Source: an uncultured Comamonadaceae bacterium (GTDB lineage: Bacteria; Pseudomonadota; Gammaproteobacteria; Burkholderiales; Burkholderiaceae). From it: a stretch of DNA of 64,000 nt. This document shows, one piece after another, positions 55,264 to 64,000 of the stretch; positions within the stretch are counted from its first letter, which is position 1, and each line of letters begins with the position of its first letter. Both the position numbers and the translations under genes were made by a program. The notes under the pieces were generated by a model, which saw only the letters and a list, made by a program, of their open reading frames with translations, ran no database searches and was not told the origin of the DNA. The stretch lies in contig CAMLSD010000004.1 of the NCBI GenBank assembly GCA_946482595.1, positions 20,919 through 84,918 on the forward strand. The letters are read 5' to 3'.

Positions 55264-56601
55264 TCAGCCGAGGCGCACGGTTTCGGCCAGTCGTTCGGCG
55301 CAGCGGCGGGCCAGTTCAGCGTCCTGAGCCTCGACCATCACCCGCACCAGCGGCTCGGTGCCGGACGGACGGATCAGCACCCGGCCGCGATCGGCGAGTT
55401 CGGCCGCAACGGCCTCGCGCTCACTCGCCAGTCGGGCACTGCTGGCCCAGTCCTGCCCGGGTTGCAGCCGCACGTTGATCAGGGTCTGGGGGTACAGGGC
55501 CACACCGTCCAGCAATTCGGCAAACGAGCGGCCGCTGCGCATCACCGCCTGCAGCACCTGCAGGGCGCTGACGATGCCGTCGCCGGTGGTGTGCTTGTCC
55601 AGCACCAGCAGATGACCCGACCCCTCACCCCCCAGTTGCCAGCCGCGGGCCGTCAGCTCCTCGAGCACGTAGCGGTCGCCCACCTTGGCGCGCACCAGGC
55701 CCACGCCCAGGGCGCGCAGCGCGGTCTCCACGCCCAGGTTGGTCATCAGCGTGCCCACCGCACCCGGCACGGCCTGCCCTTGACGAAGCCGATCGGCCAC
55801 CATCAGGTAGAGCAGTTCGTCGCCGTTGTAGAGACGCCCCTGGGCATCGACCAACTGCAATCGGTCGGCGTCGCCATCGAGCGCAATGCCGTAGTCGGCC
55901 CGGTGTTCCCTGACGGCCGTGACCAGGGCCTGCGGCGAGGTGGCGCCGCAGCCGTCGTTGATGTTGTAACCGTCGGGCGCGCAACCGATCGAGATGACTT
56001 CGGCGCCCAGTTCATGAAAGACGTCAGGCGCCACATGGTAGGCGGCGCCATGTGCGGCATCGACCACCACCTTGAGGCCCTTGAGGGACAGGTCGTTGCT
56101 GAAGGTGCTCTTGCAGAACTCGACGTAGCGGCCGCCGGCATCGTCAAGCCGGCGCGCCTTGCCCAGGGTGCGTGAATCGACCCAGGCCGGTGACTGCTCG
56201 AGCGCCCCCTCGACTTGAAGCTCCCATTCGTCGGGGAGTTTTTCGCCGCGTGCCGAGAAGAACTTGATGCCGTTGTCGGCAAACGGGTTGTGCGAGGCAC
56301 TGATCACCACACCCAGGCTGAGGCGCAGTGCCCGGGTCAGGTAGGCCACGCCGGGCGTGGGCAAGGGGCCGCTGAGCAGGACGTCGACACCGGCCGATGC
56401 AAAGCCGGCTTCGAGCGCAGATTCGAGCATGTAGCCGGAGATGCGCGTGTCCTTGCCGATCAGCACCGTGGGGCGCTGCTCCTGCGACTTCAGCACGCGG
56501 CCCACCGCGTGCCCCAGGCGCAGCACAAAGTCGGGCGTGATCGGTGCCGCACCCACCGGGCCTCGAATCCCGTCCGTTCCAAAGTACTTTCTTCCCACCA
56601 T
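55264..56601 (-). CDS. glmM: Phosphoglucosamine mutase GlmM
   Basis: GlmM converts glucosamine-6-phosphate to glucosamine-1-phosphate for UDP-GlcNAc and cell-wall synthesis. The 445-residue product begins [11 protein letters not shown]. It has the phosphoserine motif [18 protein letters not shown], the metal loop DGDADR, the sugar loop GEGSGHLL and the phosphate-binding [17 protein letters not shown] 56601 is chosen over a GTG immediately upstream. It lies downstream of folP, the conserved order in proteobacteria. Confidence 0.97.
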   Translation of the reverse strand: MVGRKYFGTDGIRGPVGAAPITPDFVLRLGHAVGRVLKSQEQRPTVLIGKDTRISGYMLESALEAGFASAGVDVLLSGPLPTPGVAYLTRALRLSLGVVISASHNPFADNGIKFFSARGEKLPDEWELQVEGALEQSPAWVDSRTLGKARRLDDAGGRYVEFCKSTFSNDLSLKGLKVVVDAAHGAAYHVAPDVFHELGAEVISIGCAPDGYNINDGCGATSPQALVTAVREHRADYGIALDGDADRLQLVDAQGRLYNGDELLYLMVADRLRQGQAVPGAVGTLMTNLGVETALRALGVGLVRAKVGDRYVLEELTARGWQLGGEGSGHLLVLDKHTTGDGIVSALQVLQAVMRSGRSFAELLDGVALYPQTLINVRLQPGQDWASSARLASEREAVAAELADRGRVLIRPSGTEPLVRVMVEAQDAELARRCAERLAETVRLG

Positions 56602-56643
56602 CACCCCCGTCCAGGCTGCCTGCTTGCGCGATGCGGCATTGTC

Positions 56644-57489
56644 TCAGGGTGCAGGGGCTGCGGGGAGCCCCGCCCTCCCCCACACTTGAAGGGCGTCCAC
56701 CGTGGCTGCGACGTCGTGGACCCTCACGATGGCCGCCCCGTGGAGCACCGCGGCCAGGGCCGCGGCCACGCTGGCAGGCACACGCTCGCCGACCGGCCGG
56801 CCGGTCACGGCCCCGAGCGAGGACTTGCGCGACCATCCCAGCAGCAACGGCACCCCGAGCGTGGTGAGTTCACGCTGGCGGGCCAGCAGGGCGAAGTTGT
56901 GCTCGACCGACTTGCCAAAACCGATGCCCGGATCGAGCGTGATCCGCTCGCGTGAGATGCCCGCCTCCTCGGCAGCGGCCAGGCGCTGCGCCAGGAATCG
57001 ACCCACCTCGGACACCACATCGTCGTACTCTGGCTGGGCCTGCATCGAGCGGGGTTCACCTTGCATGTGCATCAGGCACACCCCGCACCGGCCGTGCCGC
57101 GCAACGATCTCCATCGCCCCGGGCCGCTGCAGGGCCTGGATGTCATTGACGATGTCCACCCCTTCGTCGAGCGCGGCCTGCATGACCTCGGGCTTGTAGG
57201 TGTCGATCGACACCGGCACGCCCAGCTTGACCGCTTCGCGCAGCAGCGGCAACACGCGGTCGAGTTCCGTCTGCAGCGAGGCCGCTTCGGCGCCGGGCCG
57301 GGTGGACTCGCCGCCGATGTCCAGAATGTCCGCGCCCTCAGCGACCAGTTGGTGACAGTGATCCAGCGCCCGGCTGAAGTCGGCATGCTGGCCGCCATCG
57401 GAAAAGGAGTCGGGCGTCACATTGACGATTCCCATGACCAGAGGCCGGTCCAGGGGCAGGCGGAATCGGGTGGTCTGCCAGTAGCGCAT
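56644..57489 (-). CDS. folP: Dihydropteroate synthase
   Basis: This folate-pathway enzyme condenses p-aminobenzoate with the pterin pyrophosphate and is the target of sulfonamides. The 281-residue product has the signature loops GIVNVTPDSFSDGG and DIGGESTRPGA, plus SIDTYKPEV, DPGIGFGKSVEHN, LLGWSRKSSLG and the C-terminal VRVHDVAATVDAL. It lies between ftsH and glmM, 42 nt before glmM, and is separated from ftsH by a terminator. Confidence 0.97.
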   Translation of the reverse strand: MRYWQTTRFRLPLDRPLVMGIVNVTPDSFSDGGQHADFSRALDHCHQLVAEGADILDIGGESTRPGAEAASLQTELDRVLPLLREAVKLGVPVSIDTYKPEVMQAALDEGVDIVNDIQALQRPGAMEIVARHGRCGVCLMHMQGEPRSMQAQPEYDDVVSEVGRFLAQRLAAAEEAGISRERITLDPGIGFGKSVEHNFALLARQRELTTLGVPLLLGWSRKSSLGAVTGRPVGERVPASVAAALAAVLHGAAIVRVHDVAATVDALQVWGRAGLPAAPAP

Positions 57490-57629
57490 CGATGGGGCTC
57501 ACAGTCTTGCGAAGTGGTCTGCGGCGGGCCGCAGCGCCATGCGGTCGAAAGCCGTCGGCTGCGGTGGGCCAGTTGGGGTTGTCGAGTCGGGCTCGTGGCC
57601 GTGCTTGCCTGCGTGAACTTTCCCGCACG

Positions 57630-57656
57630 AAAGAAAACGGGGCCCAGAGGCCCCGT
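57630..57656 (-). terminator. Rho-independent terminator after ftsH
   Basis: On the minus strand an 8-bp stem, ACGGGGCC / GGCCCCGT, with a 4-nt loop is followed by TTTCTTTC, about 31 nt beyond the ftsH stop. It separates ftsH from the folP-glmM pair, at least partially. Confidence 0.75.
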
Positions 57657-57687
57657 CGTCAGGTACAGGCAGTGCAGTGGCCGGTCT

Positions 57688-59592
57688 TCAGGCCGTTGCC
57701 GGCGCGCTGTCCGGGTTCACCGGAGGCGATGCACCGCCGTTGGGCTTGGACCCGCTGGGCGTCCAGTCCTTCGGAGGGCGCGGCGGCTTGTCGCCCATGA
57801 TGTCCTCGATCTGCTCGGCATCGATGGTTTCCCACTCGAGCAGGGCCTTGGCCATCGCGTGCATCTTGTCCTTGTTGTCTTCGATGAGCTGGCGCGCCAG
57901 GGCGTACTGCTCGTCGATGATCTTGCGGATCTCGTGGTCGACCTTCTGCATGGTCTGCTCGGACACGTTCACCTGCTTGGTGATCGAGCGGCCCAGGAAG
58001 ACCTCGCCTTCGTTCTCGGCATAGACCATGGGACCGAGTTCGTCGGTCATGCCATAGCGGGTGACCATGTCGCGTGCGATCTGCGTGGCACGCTCAAAGT
58101 CGTTGCTGGCGCCGGTGGTCATCTGGTTCATGAACACCTCTTCAGCGATCCGGCCGCCGAACAGCACCGAGATGGTGTTGAGCATGCGCTCCTTGTCCAT
58201 GCTGTAACGGTCACCTTCGGGCAACTGCATCGTCACGCCCAGCGCACGCCCACGCGGAATGATCGTGACCTTGTGCACCGGGTCGGTCTTGGGCAGCAGG
58301 CGCGCCACCAGTGCGTGCCCAGCTTCGTGGTAGGCGGTGTTGCGGCGCTCCTCCTCGGGCATGACCATGGACTTGCGCTCCGGGCCCATCAGGATTTTGT
58401 CCTTGGCCTTTTCGAAGTCCTGCATCTCGACCACACGTGCATTGCGACGCGCGGCGAACAGCGCGGCTTCATTCACGAGGTTGGCAAGATCAGCGCCCGA
58501 GAAGCCCGGGGTGCCACGCGCCAGGATGTCCGGCTTCACATCGGTACCGATCGGCACCTTGCGCATGTGGACGGTGAGGATCTGCTCACGCCCACGCACG
58601 TCAGGCAGCGTCACATAGACCTGGCGGTCGAAACGGCCGGGACGCAGCAGCGCCGGGTCCAGGATGTCGGGCCGGTTGGTGGCCGCGACCACGATCACGC
58701 CCAGGTTGGTCTCGAAACCATCCATCTCGACCAGCATCTGGTTGAGCGTCTGTTCGCGTTCATCGTTGCCGCCGCCCAGGCCCGCGCCGCGGTGCCGGCC
58801 GACTGCATCGATTTCGTCCACAAAAATGATGCACGGGGCGTTCTTCTTGGCCTGCTCGAACATGTCGCGCACACGGGCTGCGCCGACACCGACGAACATC
58901 TCGACGAAGTCCGAACCGGAGATCGAGAAGAACGGCACCTTGGCTTCGCCAGCAATGGACTTCGCCAGCAAGGTCTTGCCGGTCCCCGGCGGGCCGACCA
59001 TCAGCACGCCGCGCGGAATGCGCCCGCCGAGCTTCTGGAACTTTTGCGGATCTTTCAGGAAGTCGACCAGTTCCTTGACCTCTTCCTTCGCTTCGTCGCA
59101 ACCGGCGACGTCGGCGAAGGTGACCGAGTTGTTCGACTCGTCGAGCATGCGTGCGCGCGATTTACCGAAGCTGAACGCACCGCCCTTGCCGCCACCCTGC
59201 ATCTGCCGCATGAAGTAGATCCACACGCCGATCAGCAGCAGCATCGGGCCCCAGGAGATGAGGATGCTCATCAGCAGGGACGGCTCTTCACGCGGCTTGA
59301 CGTCGAACTTGACGTTGGCGTTGATCAGGTCACCCACCAGGCCGCGATCGAGGTAGGTCGCGGTGGTGCGGATGCGCTTGTCGTCATTGGTGATCGCGAT
59401 GATCTCGGTGCCACCGCTGCCCTCTTGCAGGGTCACGCTCTTGATGCGCTTGTTGCGCACCTCGTCCAGGAACTCCGAGTAACCGATCTGGCCGGCGGCT
59501 GCCGTGCCACGGTCGAACTGCTTGAAGACCGTGAAAAGCACCAGGGCAATCACCAGCCAGACAGCCACTTTTGAGAACCATTGATTGTTCAC
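57688..59592 (-). CDS. ftsH: ATP-dependent zinc metalloprotease FtsH
   Basis: This is a 634-residue hexameric inner-membrane protease that degrades misfolded membrane proteins and regulators. N-terminal helix [15 protein letters not shown] is followed by a periplasmic domain and a second helix ([18 protein letters not shown]). The AAA+ module has Walker [14 protein letters not shown], Walker [14 protein letters not shown] and the SRH region [19 protein letters not shown]. The zinc protease motif is YHEAGHALV. It lies downstream of rlmE, the usual rlmE-ftsH pair. Confidence 0.98.
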   Translation of the reverse strand: MNNQWFSKVAVWLVIALVLFTVFKQFDRGTAAAGQIGYSEFLDEVRNKRIKSVTLQEGSGGTEIIAITNDDKRIRTTATYLDRGLVGDLINANVKFDVKPREEPSLLMSILISWGPMLLLIGVWIYFMRQMQGGGKGGAFSFGKSRARMLDESNNSVTFADVAGCDEAKEEVKELVDFLKDPQKFQKLGGRIPRGVLMVGPPGTGKTLLAKSIAGEAKVPFFSISGSDFVEMFVGVGAARVRDMFEQAKKNAPCIIFVDEIDAVGRHRGAGLGGGNDEREQTLNQMLVEMDGFETNLGVIVVAATNRPDILDPALLRPGRFDRQVYVTLPDVRGREQILTVHMRKVPIGTDVKPDILARGTPGFSGADLANLVNEAALFAARRNARVVEMQDFEKAKDKILMGPERKSMVMPEEERRNTAYHEAGHALVARLLPKTDPVHKVTIIPRGRALGVTMQLPEGDRYSMDKERMLNTISVLFGGRIAEEVFMNQMTTGASNDFERATQIARDMVTRYGMTDELGPMVYAENEGEVFLGRSITKQVNVSEQTMQKVDHEIRKIIDEQYALARQLIEDNKDKMHAMAKALLEWETIDAEQIEDIMGDKPPRPPKDWTPSGSKPNGGASPPVNPDSAPATA

Positions 59593-59750
59593 CGCGGCTC
59601 CTTCTTGAGAACCTGAAGATAACTATTGCACATGTGGATGGGCATATGGGCCCGATTCTAGACGAGTCAAGCCCCCGCCCCCGGACGGCTTCCCCTCGTT
59701 TGTGACAGGTGTTTGGGCGCGCATCGCGCCACTGTGCGGGATTTCGACCA

Positions 59751-60428
59751 TCACGCCTTGACCTTGAGCAAGCGGCCGACCAGGAAGGTCTCCGATGAGC
59801 GATCGCGTGATGCTTTCGGCTTGATCGCTTTCACGATGCGAAAGGTCTTCTTGAAAGTTTCGACCAGCTGGCTGTAGCCACTGCCATGGAACACCTTGCA
59901 GACCAGGGCCCCATCGGGCTTCAGGTGCGTCTGCGAAAACTCGATGGCCAGTTCGACCAGATGCGCAATCCGGGCCGCGTCGGACGACTCGATGCCCGAC
60001 AGGTTGGGCGCCATGTCGGACACCACGACGTCTACCGGACGTCCGGCCACGGCCTCGTGGAGCTGCTGAAGCACCGCGTCCTCGCGAAAGTCACCCTGGA
60101 TGAACTGCACGCCCTCGACGGGTTCCATCTCGAGCAGATCCAGTGCAATGATGGTGCCGTCGAGTTGCCCGGCGGCCGCCCCCCCGGCACCCGCGTCCTT
60201 CGGGGCAAACTTGCGACGCACGTACTGGCTCCAGGCCCCGGGCGCCGCGCCGAGATCGACGACCACCTGCCCGGGCTTGAGCAGCTTGAGCTCCTCATCG
60301 ATCTCCTTGAGCTTGTACGCCGCACGAGCTCGGTAGCCCTCTTTCTGGGCCAGTTTCACATAGGGATCGGTCAGGTGATCGTGCAGCCACGCCTTGTTGA
60401 CCTTCTTGCTTTTGGTTTTGATCTTCAT
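59751..60428 (-). CDS. rlmE: 23S rRNA 2'-O-ribose methyltransferase RlmE
   Basis: RlmE (FtsJ/RrmJ) methylates U2552 of 23S rRNA. The 225-residue product has the SAM-binding [24 protein letters not shown] and the KVF and [16 protein letters not shown] catalytic segments typical of the family. A glycine/alanine-rich insert ([13 protein letters not shown]) interrupts the region after the first motif. ATG 60428 was chosen over a TTG two codons earlier. It is divergent from yhbY by 20 nt. Confidence 0.96.
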   Translation of the reverse strand: MKIKTKSKKVNKAWLHDHLTDPYVKLAQKEGYRARAAYKLKEIDEELKLLKPGQVVVDLGAAPGAWSQYVRRKFAPKDAGAGGAAAGQLDGTIIALDLLEMEPVEGVQFIQGDFREDAVLQQLHEAVAGRPVDVVVSDMAPNLSGIESSDAARIAHLVELAIEFSQTHLKPDGALVCKVFHGSGYSQLVETFKKTFRIVKAIKPKASRDRSSETFLVGRLLKVKA

Positions 60429-60448
60429 CGACAAACGATAATACGTCC

Positions 60449-60925
60449 ATGCCAGCCATTTACCTGACTCCGGCCCAGCGCAAGGAAAAACGCGCCGAGG
60501 CCCACCATCTCGATCCGGTCGTCATGATCGGCAACGAGGGTCTGACACCTGCCGTGACCAAGGAGATCGACGCCGCCCTCAAGGCGCACGGCCTGATCAA
60601 GGTGCGCGTCTTTTCCGACGACCGCGAGGTGCGGAACACACTGCTCGACACGCTCAGTGAACAGCTCAATGCAGCCCCGATTCAGCACATCGGCAAGCTG
60701 CTGGTGCTGTGGCGCCCCATTCCCCCCAAGGAAAAAGCCGAGGACGAGGACCGCAAGCCCGGCCCGCGTGTCGTCAAGCTCATCAAGTACTCGAAGCGTG
60801 GTGGCCAGCGACCTGAGATCCGCAAGGTCAAGGTCATGGGCAACGAGCGCGTGACGCCTGGCGGCACCATCAAGCGGGCCAAGAAGCGCGTCACCAGCGT
60901 CAAGAAGACCCAGCAGGAAGACTGA
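60449..60925 (+). CDS. yhbY: YhbY-family RNA-binding (CRM domain) protein
   Basis: This 158-residue protein starts with a CRM domain (about 1-95; [49 protein letters not shown], with the family GNEGL loop). YhbY associates with pre-50S ribosomal particles in E. coli. Compared with that roughly 97-residue protein, this one carries an extra basic C-terminal tail of about 60 residues ([15 protein letters not shown] to [10 protein letters not shown]). It is divergent from rlmE, and its 3' end overlaps the convergent DUF4149 gene by 26 nt. Confidence 0.92.
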   Translation: MPAIYLTPAQRKEKRAEAHHLDPVVMIGNEGLTPAVTKEIDAALKAHGLIKVRVFSDDREVRNTLLDTLSEQLNAAPIQHIGKLLVLWRPIPPKEKAEDEDRKPGPRVVKLIKYSKRGGQRPEIRKVKVMGNERVTPGGTIKRAKKRVTSVKKTQQED

Positions 60926-61358
60926 TGCGCCCGGACTGGCGCCACACCAGCGCCAGCAGCGCCAGCCCCTTGACCCCGAAAAAGCCGAGCGACACGGCAT
61001 GCAGCGTCGCAAAGGACCACGCTGACTGCCCTGCCCGCGCTGCTTCCATCATCGGCTGAACGGCAAAGTAGCCCGCCACGGTGCAGAACAGTGCCAGCAA
61101 GGCCAGGATCGTCTCCAGGCTCAGGGCCGACACCCCGGACACCCGCGCGGCCTGCACGGCCAGCCGGCGCTCCAGCAGCAGCACCGCCACGGCAAACACC
61201 AGACTGGCGTGCGCCTCCATGCTGAAGACCCGCCCGACGTAGGCCCCGGCCTGTGCCCGCTCGAGCACCGCAAAGGCCGCAGGTGCGGCAACAAACCCGA
61301 CACTGGCCACCAGCCCAGCCCACAGGCCGGCCGCAACGATGCTCAGGCGCGCCAGCAT
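60900..61358 (-). CDS. DUF4149 membrane protein
   Basis: This 152-residue inner-membrane protein has four predicted helices (the first is LSIVAAGLWAGLVASVGFVAAPAAF). It matches the DUF4149 family usually found between greA and yhbY in betaproteobacteria. Function is unknown. It starts 8 nt after greA and overlaps the end of yhbY on the opposite strand. Confidence 0.85.
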   Translation of the reverse strand: MLARLSIVAAGLWAGLVASVGFVAAPAAFAVLERAQAGAYVGRVFSMEAHASLVFAVAVLLLERRLAVQAARVSGVSALSLETILALLALFCTVAGYFAVQPMMEAARAGQSAWSFATLHAVSLGFFGVKGLALLALVWRQSGRISLPAGSS

Positions 61359-61366
61359 GGTTGTCG

Positions 61367-61843
61367 TCAGACGTAGCGCACTTCGACGATCTCGTAGCGC
61401 TTCACGCCGCCGGGCGCCTGCACCTCGGCGACGTCCCCGGCCTCCTTGCCGATCAGGGCCCGGGCGATCGGCGAGCTGATCGAGATGAGTCCCTGCTTCA
61501 GGTCGGCCTCGTCGTCACCGACGATCTGATAGGTGGCCGGCTCGCCCGAGGCTTCTTCCTCGAGCTCGACGGTGGCGCCAAACACCACGCGGCCGCCGGC
61601 ATCCAGCCCGGACGGGTCGATCACCTGGGCGACCGCCAGCTTGCCTTCGATCTCGAGAATGCGGCCTTCGATGAAGCCCTGCTTGTCCTTGGCGGCATCG
61701 TATTCAGCGTTCTCTGACAGGTCGCCTTGCGCGCGGGCCTCCGCAATGGCCGTGATCACGGCAGGACGCTCCACGGTCTTGAGGCGATGCAGCTCATCCT
61801 TGAGCTTTTCGGCGCCACGCTTGGTCAGCGGAATGGTGGCCAT
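61367..61843 (-). CDS. greA: Transcription elongation factor GreA
   Basis: GreA rescues backtracked RNA polymerase by stimulating transcript cleavage. The 158-residue product has the coiled-coil domain with the acidic tip [17 protein letters not shown] and the C-terminal FKBP-like domain ([51 protein letters not shown]). A strong hairpin separates it from carB, leaving only a short leader with a GGAG site before the ATG at 61843. Confidence 0.97.
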   Translation of the reverse strand: MATIPLTKRGAEKLKDELHRLKTVERPAVITAIAEARAQGDLSENAEYDAAKDKQGFIEGRILEIEGKLAVAQVIDPSGLDAGGRVVFGATVELEEEASGEPATYQIVGDDEADLKQGLISISSPIARALIGKEAGDVAEVQAPGGVKRYEIVEVRYV

Positions 61844-61862
61844 CAGTCATGTCTCCGGCAAC

Positions 61863-61910
61863 AAAAAATGAGCCGCCGCCTCACTCCCTGACGGGAGGGC
61901 CGGCGGCGGC
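61863..61910 (-). terminator. Terminator/attenuator between carB and greA
   Basis: On the minus strand, GCCGCCGCC and GGCGGCGGC (9 bp) pair around a nested CTCCC/GGGAG hairpin and are followed by TCATTTTTT. It lies just 20 nt before the greA ATG, so readthrough would be attenuated. Confidence 0.7.
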
Positions 61911-61930
61911 CTGGGTTGGGTGGATGCGTA

Positions 61931-64000
<2,070 letters not shown>

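Overview
The window is high-GC DNA from a betaproteobacterium, most likely a member of the Burkholderiales (Leptothrix/Rubrivivax/Sphaerotilus-like). The basis is gene order: carB-greA-DUF4149-yhbY/rlmE-ftsH-folP-glmM-pstSCAB-phoU-phoB-phoR, dnaX-ybaB-recR near the small SRP RNA gene, and gloB divergent from a methyltransferase-rnhA pair. The genus cannot be fixed from the sequence alone. No tRNA, rRNA, CRISPR array or intact insertion sequence was seen.

Layout. 0.3-7.5 kb: a lithotrophic sulfur-oxidation operon on the minus strand, soxR-C-D-Y-Z-A-X-B, with a 16-bp palindromic operator in front of soxR. It encodes the complete periplasmic thiosulfate-oxidising core, including the SoxCD sulfur dehydrogenase. 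7.6-11.3 kb: two translationally coupled cyclic-di-GMP genes (HD-GYP, then PAS-GGDEF-EAL). 11.5-13.4 kb: propionate-CoA ligase. 13.7-18.3 kb, plus strand: an NlpC/P60 hydrolase, then moaA-mobA-GNAT-moeA for molybdenum cofactor, which SoxC needs. 18.5-20.4 kb: a small accessory patch with an NTF2-like gene, a divergent LysR regulator and a decayed IS630-family transposase. 20.4-24.8 kb: an RND efflux adaptor and pump. 24.9-28.7 kb: rnhA and a methyltransferase, divergent from gloB-mltD. 28.8-34.9 kb: a solute-binding protein; a run of tetR-dnaX-ybaB-recR-MAPEG; a VOC gene divergent from tetR; and the 4.5S RNA gene.

35.2-41.0 kb is a signalling cluster: a soluble sensorless histidine kinase and two paralogous Ser/Thr kinase-HDOD-GAF proteins, one of which has lost catalytic residues and looks like a pseudokinase. 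41.2-43.5 kb: trxA, rho, rpmE2. 43.6-46.6 kb: an ArnT-like membrane glycosyltransferase coupled to a MATE exporter. 46.6-53.4 kb: the Pst/Pho phosphate regulon, with a tandem Pho box before pstS. 53.5-55.2 kb: a fasciclin lipoprotein and a solute-binding protein. 55.3-64.0 kb: glmM, folP, ftsH and rlmE; divergent yhbY; DUF4149, greA and the 3' two thirds of carB, which runs off the right edge.

Functionally, the sox enzymes, their Mo cofactor genes and a reduced-sulfur-responsive ArsR regulator sit together. The rest is mainly housekeeping with second-messenger and envelope functions. The observations most worth following are the kinase/pseudokinase-HDOD-GAF pair with its neighbouring histidine kinase, and several well-formed operators: soxR, LysR, TetR and PhoB.
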